Notes: generated by a model from the sequence alone, not told the origin. A stretch of DNA of 64,000 nucleotides from an uncultured Cellulosilyticum sp. (GCA_934725855.1 CAKVCL010000019.1:1-64000); one strand, 5' to 3'; positions 38,838 to 49,845 are shown, counted from the first letter of the stretch. Program-made: numbers and translations.

Positions 38838-40286
38838 ATGTCACTACATGAAAAAGGACTATTAGAACTTAGACAGATGTTAGATGAAAAAGAAATATCA
38901 TCAGTTGAATTAACACAATATTACCTAGACAGAATTAATAAGATAGATCCAGCTATTGATAGCTATATAACAATATGTGAAGAAGAAGCTTTACTTGGGG
39001 CTAAAAAAGCAGATGAAGTCATTGCCTCTGGAAAAGCAAAAATGCTTACAGGTATTCCTATAGGAGTAAAAGATAATATCTGTACTAAAGATATATTAAC
39101 AACATGTGCTTCCAAGATGCTTTACAATTTCATTCCACCTTATAACGCAACAGCTATTGAAAAATTAATTTCACAAGATGTTGTCATTTTAGGAAAACTC
39201 AATATGGATGAATTTGCAATGGGAGGTTCTACACAAACATCTTATTATAAGAAAACAAAGAACCCTTATGATTTAACAAAAGTACCAGGAGGGTCTTCTG
39301 GTGGTAGTGCTGCAGCAATGGCAGCAAGATTAGCCGTTATTACATTAGGTTCTGATACAGGGGGATCCATTAGACAACCTGCAGCTTTCTGTGGTGTTAC
39401 AGGTATGAAACCAAGTTATGGAGCCGTTTCAAGATATGGACTTGTAGCATTCGGTAGTTCATTAGATCAGATTGGACCTTTGGCAAGAAGCAGTAAAGAG
39501 TGTGCCGAGGTACTTAATGTAATATCAGGATTTGACATTCATGATGGCACATCATCAAGAAAACAAATTGATTTTACAAGCGAATTAAATTGCGATATGA
39601 AAGGGTTAAAAATTGCTTTACCAAAAGAATTTTTTGGAGAAGGGATTGATATTGAAATAAAAGAGGCTGTACTTGCAGCAGTGAAAAAATATGAAAGTAT
39701 GGGAGCGAAGGTAATAGAAGTTTCAATGCCAAGTTTAAAATATGCTATTCCAACATATTATTTACTTTCATCTGCTGAAGCAAGTTCAAACCTTTCTAGA
39801 TATGATGGTATCAAATATGGATACTGTACACCAAAAGCAAAGACTTATGAAGAAAGAATAATGAAGACACGTAGGGAAGGCTTTGGTGATGAGGTAAAAA
39901 GAAGAATTCTTCTTGGAACCTATGCACTTTCAAGTGGGTATTATGATGCTTATTATAAGAAAGCACTTTACCTTAGAGAAAAAATTAAACAAGAATATGC
40001 AAAGATATTTGAAGACTGTGATGTAATGATTACACCAACAGCACCTACCACAGCTTACAAAATAGGCGCAATTGAAAATGACCCAGTCAAAATGTATTTA
40101 GCAGATATCTGCACAGTTACTGTTAATATTGCAGGACTTCCAGCTGTCAATACAACCTGTGGTTATAGCAAAGAAAATATGCCAATCGGAATGTCTATAA
40201 TAGGTAAAGCATTTGATGATGCAAAGGTTCTTGGAGTAGCCAATGCATTTGAAAAAGAGTTTACAGCAGTAAGTCCGAGTTTATAA
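38838..40286 (+). CDS. gatA: Asp-tRNA(Asn)/Glu-tRNA(Gln) amidotransferase subunit A
   Basis: 482 residues, amidase-signature family. The catalytic triad is Lys78 (GVKDN), Ser153 (PGGSSGGSAAA) and nucleophile Ser177 (SDTGGSIRQPAA). It hydrolyses glutamine and passes ammonia to GatB. GAGGAG precedes the ATG. gatB follows with 19 bases between. Confidence 0.97.
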   Translation: MSLHEKGLLELRQMLDEKEISSVELTQYYLDRINKIDPAIDSYITICEEEALLGAKKADEVIASGKAKMLTGIPIGVKDNICTKDILTTCASKMLYNFIPPYNATAIEKLISQDVVILGKLNMDEFAMGGSTQTSYYKKTKNPYDLTKVPGGSSGGSAAAMAARLAVITLGSDTGGSIRQPAAFCGVTGMKPSYGAVSRYGLVAFGSSLDQIGPLARSSKECAEVLNVISGFDIHDGTSSRKQIDFTSELNCDMKGLKIALPKEFFGEGIDIEIKEAVLAAVKKYESMGAKVIEVSMPSLKYAIPTYYLLSSAEASSNLSRYDGIKYGYCTPKAKTYEERIMKTRREGFGDEVKRRILLGTYALSSGYYDAYYKKALYLREKIKQEYAKIFEDCDVMITPTAPTTAYKIGAIENDPVKMYLADICTVTVNIAGLPAVNTTCGYSKENMPIGMSIIGKAFDDAKVLGVANAFEKEFTAVSPSL

Positions 40287-40305
40287 GAAAGAGTAGGTGA
40301 TTAAG

Positions 40306-41745
40306 ATGAGTCGTTATGTTCCAGTTATTGGACTAGAGATACATGCCCAACTTCTTACTAAAACAAAGATTTTTTGTTCTTGTGAGGTAGATTTTGGGGG
40401 TGAACAAAATACACGTTGTTGCCCAGTATGTACAGGGCTTCCAGGAACATTACCTGTATTAAATAAACAAGTTGTAAAGCTTGGTGTTAAAGCAGCGCTT
40501 GCACTCAATTGTGGTGTAGGACAGTATACAAAGATTGATAGAAAGAATTACTTTTATCCTGACCTTCCAAAAGCTTATCAAATTTCACAATTTGATTTAC
40601 CAGTGGTTCAATCAGGAAAAATTAAAATAGAAACAGAAGATGGTGAAAAATATATTCGAATTCACCATGCACATATTGAAGAAGATGCAGGAAAGCTTGT
40701 TCATGACAATATTGAAAATGCAAGCTTAGCAGATTATAACCGTTGTGGTGTGCCACTTCTAGAAATTGTATCTGAACCAGATATGTCTTCTGCTGAAGAA
40801 GCAAGAGCCTATATTGAAAAAATAGCAGGACTACTTCAATATTCAGGTGTAAGTTTATGCCATATGGAAGAAGGCTCATTAAGAGCAGACGTTAACGTTT
40901 CACTTAAACGTCCAGAGGCAGAGAAGTTAGGCACAAAAGTAGAAATTAAAAACTTAAATTCATTGAAAGCAATTGTAAGAGCCATTGATTATGAAATTGA
41001 AAGACAAGGCAAATTACTAGATGCTGGAGATGTTGTGATTCAGGAAACTAGAAAATTCAATGATAACAGAGGCATTACACAATCTATGCGTTCTAAAGAG
41101 AATGCACAGGATTATAGATACTTTAAAGAACCAGATGTTATACCAGTTATTATCTCTGATGAAGATGTGGCTGAAGTTAAGAAAGATATGCCGATCTTAA
41201 TTGATGAGAGAATGGATACCTATTTGAATGAGTGTAAGTTAGGCAAAGCAGATGCCAAACTTATTGTAGCAGATAAAGAAGTATCAGACTTTTATAATGA
41301 AGCCGTTAAGGTTTATCCAAATTATAAAGCAGTTGCTAATTTTGTTATTGGAGAATTGTTTAAATATATTAATGAAGGTGAGCTTAAGAGTGATGAAATT
41401 CCATTTACAGCAGAGGAATTTGCAAGACTTGTAAAAATGACAGAAGAAGAGGTTGTCAATAGAAACAATGCAAAAACCATTCTTAAACTGATGCTTGAAG
41501 AAAGAAAATTACCAGAAGATATTGCCAAGGAGCAAGGCTTCTTAATGAATAATGATACAAGTGAAATTAATGAAGTAGTAGTTGGAGTAGTAGGTGAATT
41601 TAAAGAAGAAGTTGAAGGATACCTAGCTGGTAAGGATAAGTTATTTGGATTCCTGATGGGACAATGTACAAAGAGACTTGCAGGCAGAGCTAATCCTAAG
41701 ACAATTAAAGGGATACTTGAAGAAGAACTTAACAAGCTAAGATAA
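40306..41745 (+). CDS. gatB: Asp-tRNA(Asn)/Glu-tRNA(Gln) amidotransferase subunit B
   Basis: 479 residues from the ATG at 40306 (AGGTGA upstream); a GTG three codons earlier belongs to the ribosome site. Signature RKNYFYPDLPKAYQISQFD, metal-site cysteines in FCSCEVDFGGEQNTRCCPVC, and the C-terminal YqeY-like tRNA-binding tail. It phosphorylates and amidates the misacylated tRNA. Confidence 0.97.
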   Translation: MSRYVPVIGLEIHAQLLTKTKIFCSCEVDFGGEQNTRCCPVCTGLPGTLPVLNKQVVKLGVKAALALNCGVGQYTKIDRKNYFYPDLPKAYQISQFDLPVVQSGKIKIETEDGEKYIRIHHAHIEEDAGKLVHDNIENASLADYNRCGVPLLEIVSEPDMSSAEEARAYIEKIAGLLQYSGVSLCHMEEGSLRADVNVSLKRPEAEKLGTKVEIKNLNSLKAIVRAIDYEIERQGKLLDAGDVVIQETRKFNDNRGITQSMRSKENAQDYRYFKEPDVIPVIISDEDVAEVKKDMPILIDERMDTYLNECKLGKADAKLIVADKEVSDFYNEAVKVYPNYKAVANFVIGELFKYINEGELKSDEIPFTAEEFARLVKMTEEEVVNRNNAKTILKLMLEERKLPEDIAKEQGFLMNNDTSEINEVVVGVVGEFKEEVEGYLAGKDKLFGFLMGQCTKRLAGRANPKTIKGILEEELNKLR

Positions 41746-41786
41746 GTGAAAGGGATTCTTTAAGATAGCCGAAAGGGAGTGTTTTA

Positions 41787-43103
41787 ATGGATAAGATAGC
41801 AGGAGTAGATTTAATTAAAGAATTAGATGCAGAGTATATCAAACAGAATCCAGATGAATTAGTTACAATAGATGCTTGTGTGCATAAGATTAGGACCATG
41901 AGTGGGTTTGCCTTTGTCATTTTAAGAACAGGAAAGTATTTAATACAAACGATTTATGAAGAAGACAAATGTGAGAATTCATTAGAAGAAATTAGAGTAG
42001 GAAGTTACATTACTGCAAAAGGGCATACAAGACTAGATGATAGAGCAAACCTAGGATTTGAGTTAACATTAGAAAGCTTTAAAGTGCTCAGTCAACCTGT
42101 TGCAGACTATCCACTTAATGTAGGACATAAAAAATTAGGATGTGGGTTAGAAGCAAACTTAGATAATCGTTCTGTGGCACTTAGAAATCCTAGAGAGAGA
42201 GCCATCTTTAAGGTACAAGAAGGTGTGGTATCAGGATTTAGAGAATTCATGGAAAGTCAAGGCTTTACACAAGTTCATACACCTAAGATTGTAGCTGCTG
42301 GAGCAGAAGGTGGCGCAAATATCTTTAAGTTAGATTACTTTAATCAAGATGCATTTTTAGCACAAAGTCCTCAGTTTTATAAACAAACCTGTGTAGCTTT
42401 CTTTGATAGAGTTTTTGAAATCGCTCCTGTATACAGGGCTGAAAAACATAATACTTCCAGACATTTAAATGAATATATTGGATTAGATTTTGAAATGGGT
42501 TATATCAATAGTATGTATGATGTAATGGAAATGGAAACTGCAATGATTAAATATGTGATTTCCTATTTAAAGGAGCATTGCTCAGATTATTTAAACATAA
42601 TGGAGGCAACTTTACCAAATATAGATTCCATTCCTTCTATTACTTTTATGGAAGCGTTAGATCTGATGAAAGATAGAAGTGGAAAGAATAAATATGATTT
42701 AGAACCTGAAGATGAAGTATTGTTATGTGAGTATGCAAAAGAGCACTGGGGCAGTGAATTCTTATTTATTACACATTTCCCAGCAGCCAAACGCCCCTTC
42801 TATGCGATGAACGATAGAGAAGATAATCGTTTTGCACTAAGTTTTGACTTGTTATTTAGAGGATTAGAAATCACTACAGGTGGTCAGAGAATTCATGACT
42901 ATAATGAACAAGTTGCTAAGATGCAAGAAATGGGAATGGAACCAGATGATTTAAAATCATACCTTAATATACATAAATATGGGATGCCACCTCATGGAGG
43001 ATTAGGAATAGGACTAGAAAGATTTGTAATGAAGCTTTTAGATTTACAAAATGTAAGAGAAGCCAGTATGTTCCCAAGAGATGTACATCGACTAGAACCA
43101 TAA
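41787..43103 (+). CDS. aspS: Archaeal-type aspartyl-tRNA synthetase, probably non-discriminating
   Basis: 438 residues, class II. An N-terminal OB-fold anticodon domain (1-110) is followed by the class II core: motif 2 region FEIAPVYRAEKHNTSRHLNEY and motif 3 GGLGIGLERFVM. It lacks the roughly 150-residue GAD insertion of standard bacterial AspRS (about 590 residues) and fits the short archaeal/eukaryotic type. Such enzymes often charge both tRNA-Asp and tRNA-Asn with aspartate. Its position 41 bases after gatB supports making Asp-tRNA(Asn) as the GatCAB substrate. Asparaginyl-tRNA synthetase would be the main alternative, but the HNTSRHLNEY and C-terminal GGQRIHDY blocks read as AspRS. Confidence 0.87.
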   Translation: MDKIAGVDLIKELDAEYIKQNPDELVTIDACVHKIRTMSGFAFVILRTGKYLIQTIYEEDKCENSLEEIRVGSYITAKGHTRLDDRANLGFELTLESFKVLSQPVADYPLNVGHKKLGCGLEANLDNRSVALRNPRERAIFKVQEGVVSGFREFMESQGFTQVHTPKIVAAGAEGGANIFKLDYFNQDAFLAQSPQFYKQTCVAFFDRVFEIAPVYRAEKHNTSRHLNEYIGLDFEMGYINSMYDVMEMETAMIKYVISYLKEHCSDYLNIMEATLPNIDSIPSITFMEALDLMKDRSGKNKYDLEPEDEVLLCEYAKEHWGSEFLFITHFPAAKRPFYAMNDREDNRFALSFDLLFRGLEITTGGQRIHDYNEQVAKMQEMGMEPDDLKSYLNIHKYGMPPHGGLGIGLERFVMKLLDLQNVREASMFPRDVHRLEP

Positions 43104-43156
43104 TAATTAATTAGGTTAATGAAGAAAAATGATGATAAATTGAGGAGGAATTTAAT

Positions 43157-45244
43157 ATGTCAGATGTTAATGAAATTTTTGGATGCAATGTATTTAATGA
43201 GTCTGTAATGCAAGAAAGATTACCTAAATCAGTTTTCAAAAGCTTAAAGAAAACAATGGCTGAGGGTAAAGAAGTTAGTAAAGAAATTGCAGATGTTGTA
43301 GCAACAGCAATGAAAGACTGGGCTATTGAAAAAGGTGCAACACACTATACACACTGGTTCCAACCTATGACAGGTATCACAGCTGAAAAACATGATGCAT
43401 TTATTTCACCAGTAGGAAATGGGAAAGTAATCATGGAGTTCTCTGGTAAAGAATTAATTAAAGGGGAGCCAGATGCTTCTTCATTCCCATCAGGAGGACT
43501 TCGTGCAACATTCGAAGCTCGTGGTTATACAACATGGGATCCAACTTCTTATGCTTTTGTAAAAGATGGTACTTTATATATTCCAACAGCATTCGGTTCT
43601 TATAGTGGTGAAGTGCTTGATAAGAAAACACCTCTTCTTCGTTCAATGGATGCGATTGATAAACAAGCAAAGAGAATCCTTGCTAAATTTGGAAAAGAAG
43701 TCACTAGAGTCGCAACAACAGTTGGACCAGAACAAGAATATTTCTTAGTGGATAGAGAAATGTATAAACAACGTAAAGACCTGATTCTTACAGGAAGAAC
43801 TCTTTTTGGTGCCAAACCTCCAAAAGGACAAGAAATGGATGACCACTACTTTGGACATATTAGAAATAGAGTTTCTGAATATATGAGAGATCTTGATGAA
43901 GAACTTTGGAAACTTGGTATTTTAGCAAAAACAAAACATAATGAAGTCGCACCTTGCCAACATGAACTTGCTCCAATTTTTGGAACCACTAATATGGCAA
44001 CTGACCACAACCAGTTAACAATGGAAACAATGAAGAAAATTGCTAAAAGACATGGTCTTGTATGCTTACTTCATGAGAAACCATTTGCAGGCGTAAATGG
44101 TTCTGGTAAACATAATAACTGGGCAATGTCTACAAGTGATGGAGAAAATCTTCTTGAACCAGGTAAATCACCAAAAGATAATATGCAATTCTTATTATTC
44201 TTATCTGCAGTTATCAAAGGTGTAGATGAATATGCCGACTTACTAAGAGTTTCAGTAGCAAGTGCAGGAAATGATCATAGACTTGGCGCTAATGAAGCAC
44301 CTCCAGCAATTATCTCTATGTTCTTAGGTGATGAGCTTACTGATATTCTTGAAGCGATTGAAAAAGGTGAACAAGCACATGATGTACAAAAACAAATGAT
44401 GGAAACAGGTGTCGATGCTCTTCCAACATTCGTTAAAGATACAACAGACCGTAATAGAACATCACCATTTGCTTTCACAGGAAATAAATTTGAATTTCGT
44501 AGTTTAGGTTCATCAGCTTCTATTGCAGGTGCTAATATTGTACTTAATACGGTTATTGCTGAAGAACTTGAGCAATTTGCAGACAAGTTAGATAAAGCTA
44601 CAGATATTCATGCAGCAGTATTAGAAATTGTTAAAGAAACCATGAAAAATCATAAGAGAATTATCTTCAATGGTAATAACTATAGTGAAGAATGGCTTGA
44701 AGAAGCAAAAAGACGTGGACTTCATAACCTTAAAACAACTGTTGATGCTATTCCTGCATTTGAAACAGAAGAAAGTATCAAGTTATTTGAAAAACACGGT
44801 ATCTTCACAGAAGCAGAAGTTAGATCTCGTTGTGAAATCTTATTTGAGAATTATGCTAAGACGATCAATATTGAAGCATTAACCATGCTAGATATGGCTA
44901 AGAAACAAATCTTACCAGCAGTCTTAGATTACAATAAAGAAGTATTTAATACACTTAAAGTAAAACAAGAACTTGGCTTAAATGTAAGCTTAGAAAAAGA
45001 ACAAGCTTATGCCGTTAAATTATCTAACCTTACAGAGTCATTTATGAATAAAATTGATGAATTAGATAAAGTTGTTCTTGATGCTAAAAATGCAGAAGAA
45101 GGCTTTGAAAGTGCTAAATACTACAAAGACTTCGTAATTGAAGCAATGCAAACATTAAGGATGGTATCAGATGAACTAGAAACAATGGTATCATCAGCTA
45201 ACTGGCCATTTCCAACATACGTAGACCTACTCTTCTACGTATAA
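43157..45244 (+). CDS. glnN: Glutamine synthetase type III, copy 1
   Basis: 695 residues, normal for GSIII. N terminus [20 protein letters not shown], signature [31 protein letters not shown], the metal site [14 protein letters not shown] (Val264), [15 protein letters not shown] (Ala311) and [16 protein letters not shown]. It makes glutamine. Only 53 bases separate it from aspS and no terminator lies between, so it may be co-transcribed with gatCAB, whose amide donor is glutamine. GAGGAGG precedes the ATG. It shares about nine of ten residues with copy 2. Confidence 0.96.
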   Translation: MSDVNEIFGCNVFNESVMQERLPKSVFKSLKKTMAEGKEVSKEIADVVATAMKDWAIEKGATHYTHWFQPMTGITAEKHDAFISPVGNGKVIMEFSGKELIKGEPDASSFPSGGLRATFEARGYTTWDPTSYAFVKDGTLYIPTAFGSYSGEVLDKKTPLLRSMDAIDKQAKRILAKFGKEVTRVATTVGPEQEYFLVDREMYKQRKDLILTGRTLFGAKPPKGQEMDDHYFGHIRNRVSEYMRDLDEELWKLGILAKTKHNEVAPCQHELAPIFGTTNMATDHNQLTMETMKKIAKRHGLVCLLHEKPFAGVNGSGKHNNWAMSTSDGENLLEPGKSPKDNMQFLLFLSAVIKGVDEYADLLRVSVASAGNDHRLGANEAPPAIISMFLGDELTDILEAIEKGEQAHDVQKQMMETGVDALPTFVKDTTDRNRTSPFAFTGNKFEFRSLGSSASIAGANIVLNTVIAEELEQFADKLDKATDIHAAVLEIVKETMKNHKRIIFNGNNYSEEWLEEAKRRGLHNLKTTVDAIPAFETEESIKLFEKHGIFTEAEVRSRCEILFENYAKTINIEALTMLDMAKKQILPAVLDYNKEVFNTLKVKQELGLNVSLEKEQAYAVKLSNLTESFMNKIDELDKVVLDAKNAEEGFESAKYYKDFVIEAMQTLRMVSDELETMVSSANWPFPTYVDLLFYV

Positions 45245-45263
45245 TCATATAGATACTCCAAAA

Positions 45264-45294
45264 AAAAGACGTCGCTACTCCCGACGTCTTTTTT
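45264..45294 (+). terminator. Intrinsic terminator after glnN copy 1
   Basis: AAAAGACGTCG pairs perfectly with CGACGTCTTTT around CTACTCC, ending in six T. Between it and copy 2 (45295-45553) there is an extended -10 candidate TGGTACAAT at 45403-45411 and no gene. Confidence 0.85.
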
Positions 45295-45553
45295 AATGAA
45301 AAAATTTAGATATTATAGTAGAAATTTTATAAAATATAGTAAAGTGTTATAGACACAGTTGATTATAAGGGAAAAATATGTGCAATGCCTATTAGCAATA
45401 TGTGGTACAATACATAAAGGAGCTATAAAAAAGTAAAATTGCAGAATGTTAGAAAAGCAAGTAGGCTTGTAAGAGTGTGCATCTACTAGAAATGGAGTAT
45501 CTAGAAGAAGTAACGTAAAAGAAGAGTAGTAATAAATTGAGGAGGAATTTATA

Positions 45554-47641
45554 ATGTCAGATATTAATGAAATTTTTGGATGCAATGTGTTTAATGAATC
45601 GGTAATGCAAGCAAGATTACCTAAAACCGTTTTCAAAAGCTTAAAGAAGACAATGAGTGAAGGTAAAGAAGTCAGTAAAGAAATTGCAGATGTGGTAGCA
45701 ACTGCTATGAAAGATTGGGCTATTGAAAAAGGAGCAACTCACTATACACATTGGTTTCAGCCCATGACAGGGATCACAGCTGAAAAACATGATGCATTCA
45801 TTACACCAGTAGGAAATGGAAAAGTAATCATGGAGTTTTCTGGCAAGGAGTTAATTAAAGGGGAGCCAGATGCTTCTTCATTCCCATCAGGCGGACTTCG
45901 TGCAACATTTGAAGCACGTGGCTATACAACATGGGATCCAACCTCTTATGCTTTTGTAAAAGATGGTACTTTATATATTCCAACAGCATTTAGCTCTTAT
46001 GGTGGTGAAGTGCTTGATAAGAAAACACCTCTTCTTCGTTCAATGGATGCGATTGACAAACAAGCAAAAAGAATCCTTGCTAAATTTGGAAAAGAAGTAA
46101 CTAGAGTTATAACGACAGTTGGTCCAGAGCAAGAATATTTCTTAGTAGATAGAGAAATGTATAAGAAACGTAAAGATTTGATTCTTGCAGGAAGAACCCT
46201 TTTTGGGGCGAAACCTCCAAAAGGACAAGAAATGGATGACCATTACTTTGGACATATTAGAAATAGGGTTTCTGAATATATGAGAGACCTTGATGTAGAA
46301 CTCTGGAAACTTGGTATTTTAGCAAAAACAAAACATAATGAAGGGGCACCTTGCCAACATGAACTTGCTCCAATCTTTGGAACCACTAATATGGCAACAG
46401 ATCATAATCAATTAACCATGGAAACAATGAAGAAAATTGCTAAAAGACATGGTCTTGTATGTTTGCTCCATGAAAAACCATTTGAAGGGGTTAATGGTTC
46501 AGGAAAACATAATAACTGGTCAATGACCACAAGTGATGGAGAAAACCTTTTTGAACCAGGTAAATCACCAAAAGACAATGTACAATTCTTATTATTTTTA
46601 GCAGCGGTTATTAAAGCTGTAGATGAATATGCAGATTTATTAAGAGTTTCAGTAGCGAGTGCAGGAAATGACCATAGACTTGGGGCAAATGAAGCACCAC
46701 CAGCAATTATCTCTATGTTTTTAGGAGATGAACTAACAGACATTTTGGAAGCTATTCAAAAAGGTCAAGAAGCTCATGATGCACAAAAAGAAATGATGGA
46801 AACAGGCGTAGATGCGCTTCCAACCTTTGTAAAAGATACAACCGACCGTAATAGAACCTCTCCATTTGCCTTTACAGGAAATAAATTTGAATTCCGTAGT
46901 TTAGGTTCATCTGCTTCTGTTGCAGGAGCTAACATTGTACTTAATACAATCGTTGCTGAAGAACTTGAACAATTTGCTGATAGATTAGAGAAAGCTACAG
47001 ATGTTAATGGAGCAGCAATAGAAATAATTAAAGAAACAATGAAAAAACATAACAGAATTATCTTCAATGGTAATAACTATAGCGAGGATTGGATTAAAGA
47101 AGCCGAGAGACGTGGACTTCATAATCTTAAGACAACAGTAGATGCCATTCCAGCCTTTGAAACAGAAGAAAGTATCAAGTTATTTGAAAAACATGGTATC
47201 TTTACTGAAACAGAAGTTAGATCTCGTTGTGAAATCTTATTCGAAAACTATAGTAAGACAGTTAATATCGAAGCCTTAACCATGTTAGATATGGCTAAGA
47301 AAGAAATCTTACCAGCTGTTCTTGCTTATAATAAGGAAGTGTTTAATACACTTAAAGTAAAACAAGAACTTGGTTTAAATGTAAGTTTAGAGAAAGAACA
47401 TACATATGCTACTAAATTGTCAAATCTCACAGAAGTACTTATAAGTAGAATTGATGAACTGGATAAAGTTGTTCTTGATGCTAAAAATAGTGAAGAAGGA
47501 CTTGAAGCAGCTAAATATTATAGAGATTATGTAATTAAAGCAATGCAAAGCTTAAGAGTGGTTTCAGATGAATTAGAAACAATGGTATCATCCGCTCATT
47601 GGCCATTCCCAACCTATGTAGACTTGCTTTTCTATGTATAA
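45554..47641 (+). CDS. glnN: Glutamine synthetase type III, copy 2
   Basis: 695 residues, the same length as copy 1 without gaps. Active-site changes relative to copy 1: KHNEGAPCQ (Val264 to Gly) beside the metal ligand, [12 protein letters not shown] (Ala311 to Glu), and NNWSMTT for NNWAMST. The frame is intact and changes are mostly silent or conservative, so it is under selection. The duplication includes the ribosome site (ATTGAGGAGGAATTTA). It probably has its own promoter after the preceding terminator. It may be a specialised or impaired synthetase. Confidence 0.93.
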   Translation: MSDINEIFGCNVFNESVMQARLPKTVFKSLKKTMSEGKEVSKEIADVVATAMKDWAIEKGATHYTHWFQPMTGITAEKHDAFITPVGNGKVIMEFSGKELIKGEPDASSFPSGGLRATFEARGYTTWDPTSYAFVKDGTLYIPTAFSSYGGEVLDKKTPLLRSMDAIDKQAKRILAKFGKEVTRVITTVGPEQEYFLVDREMYKKRKDLILAGRTLFGAKPPKGQEMDDHYFGHIRNRVSEYMRDLDVELWKLGILAKTKHNEGAPCQHELAPIFGTTNMATDHNQLTMETMKKIAKRHGLVCLLHEKPFEGVNGSGKHNNWSMTTSDGENLFEPGKSPKDNVQFLLFLAAVIKAVDEYADLLRVSVASAGNDHRLGANEAPPAIISMFLGDELTDILEAIQKGQEAHDAQKEMMETGVDALPTFVKDTTDRNRTSPFAFTGNKFEFRSLGSSASVAGANIVLNTIVAEELEQFADRLEKATDVNGAAIEIIKETMKKHNRIIFNGNNYSEDWIKEAERRGLHNLKTTVDAIPAFETEESIKLFEKHGIFTETEVRSRCEILFENYSKTVNIEALTMLDMAKKEILPAVLAYNKEVFNTLKVKQELGLNVSLEKEHTYATKLSNLTEVLISRIDELDKVVLDAKNSEEGLEAAKYYRDYVIKAMQSLRVVSDELETMVSSAHWPFPTYVDLLFYV

Positions 47642-47654
47642 TGATATAGATTAC

Positions 47655-47692
47655 AATGAAAAGGACACCCCATAAGAGGTGTCCTTTTCATT
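47655..47692. terminator. Terminator hairpin after glnN copy 2
   Basis: A 15-bp perfect stem, AATGAAAAGGACACC (47655-47669) with GGTGTCCTTTTCATT (47678-47692). The U-tract is inside the arm. Confidence 0.75.
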
Positions 47693-47802
47693 ATGTTATA
47701 GAAAGAAGATGATGATTATTTATCAGCAGGAGCAATTACATCCAATATAGCTGATATGATTTCGTATGCTCAAAAGTGGCTTGGAGATAATTGGTTATAG
47801 AG

Positions 47803-48408
47803 TTATTGCGAGAAGTGAGATTTATATTTATTCCACCATTTCTGGGCAATCTCAACATCGGCTGGATGATTACGAGCGTCAAAATCTAGAGAAACTTGGA
47901 TATAATTATTATGAGCAAAAGTTTTAACACTATCATCTTGGCTAGCAAGAAGTAAAGCATAGAGAACCAAGGCTCGTTCATAATCATCAGGAGTATCTAA
48001 TCGATTAATTAGCTTAGGAATAGCTGCTTTACCAATCTGACCAAGATTTTCAGCAGCAGTATAATAGATATAGTCATGATTATAGATACTAACATAAGTA
48101 GGATCTTTAAGCTTGTCTATATAATAATCTACTAAAAAAGTTTCGACCTCAGTTGTTTCAGTTTCTATTTGATCCATACGATTTTGTAACGCTTTTACAG
48201 AAGACTGATATTCGTCTAATTGAGTTTCTAGAGTACTAATCTGAGTATTCATGTCCTTGGTAGTTGTTTCAAGCTTTTTAAGGGTTTCAAGTTGATTAAT
48301 CGTAGATGCTTCTAGTGTATTTGAAAAAGGATTGATGATTAAAAATCCTATAATAGTACAAAAAATAAGTGCAAGGGAGAAAAGTGCAAGGGTAAACGGT
48401 TTTTTCAT
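47803..48408 (-). CDS. Membrane-anchored coiled-coil protein with HEAT-like repeats
   Basis: 201 residues from the ATG at 48408 (GGAAGTG upstream; a GTG three codons earlier is part of that site). Residues 5-26 form a transmembrane anchor. Residues 35-95 are a predicted coiled coil (TINQLETLKKLETTTKDMN and onward). The C-terminal part reads ENLGQIGKAAIPKLINRLDTPDDYERALVLYALLLAS, resembling two HEAT-type helix pairs, and ends KWWNKYKSHFSQ. Function unknown; such proteins usually mediate protein contacts at the cell surface. Confidence 0.65.
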   Translation of the reverse strand: MKKPFTLALFSLALIFCTIIGFLIINPFSNTLEASTINQLETLKKLETTTKDMNTQISTLETQLDEYQSSVKALQNRMDQIETETTEVETFLVDYYIDKLKDPTYVSIYNHDYIYYTAAENLGQIGKAAIPKLINRLDTPDDYERALVLYALLLASQDDSVKTFAHNNYIQVSLDFDARNHPADVEIAQKWWNKYKSHFSQ

Positions 48409-48748
48409 TAGTATCACTTCCTTTATTAAGTTTTTTCAGTGATTAGTGTAGCATATAAATTGGAAATAATTAGGCGAAATAAATGAGAAGATTATAAAAA
48501 GTTATCTACATAATTATACAAAATAGGTTAACCATAAGAGATTGATACAATAAGCCTAAAATAGCTTAGTTACAGGAAAGTGTAGGAAAAAATAGTTAAT
48601 GCTATGTGCATTATTTTATGATAATACCTCGTTGTTTTATAAGGATGATTCATATATAATGAAGAAAAAAGTATGAAATGATAGATAAAAAGGTATAACA
48701 TAATAGGAAGATTCGTGATAAGTGTTTAGCGAAGGAAGGGAGTAGGGT

Positions 48749-49045
48749 ATGGATAAAGGGTTAAAGTGGATTGAAAAGATAGTACGAGTTGTCACTATAA
48801 TAGGGGAAATCTGTATAGCAGTTCAAGCAATAAAGCTACATCATTATAAAAAGAAATTGCAAAAGCAAGCAGATGAATATTTAGAGAATGAATTGAGCGC
48901 TGAAGGAAGTATGAAAGGTCAAGTACGTGTATTTTCTCCTGGCATAGAAAAAATGCAAGGAATGCTTATGAAGTTAATTTACATGACTGTAATCGGTACA
49001 GTAATTAGTATTGTATTAAATCAGGTTAATGATAAACGCAGGTAA
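48749..49045 (+). CDS. Small hypothetical membrane protein (98 residues)
   Basis: A hydrophobic stretch at 13-28 and a stronger transmembrane segment at 73-91 flank a charged helix (YKKKLQKQADEYLENELSAEG). GGGAGTAGGGT precedes the ATG. No family recognised. It lies between convergent neighbours on its own. The 331 bases upstream (48418-48748) show nothing but AT-rich sequence. Confidence 0.6.
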   Translation: MDKGLKWIEKIVRVVTIIGEICIAVQAIKLHHYKKKLQKQADEYLENELSAEGSMKGQVRVFSPGIEKMQGMLMKLIYMTVIGTVISIVLNQVNDKRR

Positions 49046-49078
49046 GTAGGAGAGTAGCTGAAAGATAACTATAATAAT

Positions 49079-49125
49079 AAAAGGGAATAAGTAAATTACA
49101 ACGGGTAATTTACTTATTCCCTTTT
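49079..49125. terminator. Bidirectional terminator between the 98-residue gene and thiT
   Basis: AAAAGGGAATAAGTAAATTA pairs perfectly in inverse at 49106-49125 around CAACGGG. The arms give U-tracts both ways. Confidence 0.85.
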
Positions 49126-49170
49126 AAAATGCATATAAAAGTTAATACTAGAAGTGCTAACTTATTTAAA

Positions 49171-49845
49171 TTAATTAAAAGATGCAGTAGCCGCCTTTTT
49201 TAGATTACTATATGCAGGTGTTTTAATTAAAACGAGAGCAAGGGCAAGTGTAATAATTAATTCACCAAGAATAAAAGTACCATTATAACCTAATGAATAA
49301 GCAAAAGGACTAACACCTTCAGGAGCATATTCACCAAAGAATAAAGCGCCTGAAACAACATGCATAATACCGCGACCTACAAAAGCAATAATGACAGCTA
49401 GAGATGTACGTAAATAAAGATTTTTGATAGCAGATGGTGCAAGACCAGCAAGACCAATACATCCGAAAGCTAAAGGATAGTCTAATAATAATTGAGCGAT
49501 GTTAACAACCCACATATCTTGAATAAGTTGAAGAAATCCATAAGCAATACCTGCTATTATACCAGCAACAGGACCAAAAATCATAGAATATAAGACAAGT
49601 GGAAGCATACTTGCAGGCGTAATAGAACCACCTTGTGGTAAGTGTAAAATTCGAATATAAGAAAGGACGAAAGCAATTGAAATACAAATGCCACCATAAA
49701 CTAATTTCTTAGTACGTAAAGTAGATGAAGATGGTTTAGTGTTTTTGGATACAGTAAATAAACCAATAAGTGATAGTAGAATAATAATGGCAAGTGAAAT
49801 CCAAGCTCTAGGTTCTACATCGAGTAATTTAGAAAATATTGACAT
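49171..49845 (-). CDS. thiT: Thiamine-binding ECF transporter S component ThiT
   Basis: 224 residues, about 6-7 hydrophobic segments. ThiT signature region: LHLPQGGSITPASMLPLVLYSMIFGPVAGIIAGIAYGFLQLIQD, and FVGRGIMHVVSGALFFGEYAPEG. It binds thiamine and docks on a shared energy-coupling module that is not encoded here. The first 45 residues hold an extra membrane segment, making it longer than the roughly 190-residue typical protein. The TPP riboswitch upstream confirms the substrate. Confidence 0.95.
   Translation of the reverse strand: MSIFSKLLDVEPRAWISLAIIILLSLIGLFTVSKNTKPSSSTLRTKKLVYGGICISIAFVLSYIRILHLPQGGSITPASMLPLVLYSMIFGPVAGIIAGIAYGFLQLIQDMWVVNIAQLLLDYPLAFGCIGLAGLAPSAIKNLYLRTSLAVIIAFVGRGIMHVVSGALFFGEYAPEGVSPFAYSLGYNGTFILGELIITLALALVLIKTPAYSNLKKAATASFN

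Noticed and set aside
45313..45636. 107-codon minus-strand frame between the GSIII genes
   Set aside because: It overlaps the start of copy 2, lacks a ribosome site and shows no domain.
43157..47641. Tandem GSIII copies as a recent assembly duplication
   Set aside because: The copies differ at many silent and coding positions and have different flanks, so the duplication is old and real.
47701..47802. Short coding-like stretch after glnN copy 2
   Set aside because: A reading frame resembling a peptide exists near 47712-47799 but is too short, with no convincing ribosome site or homology.
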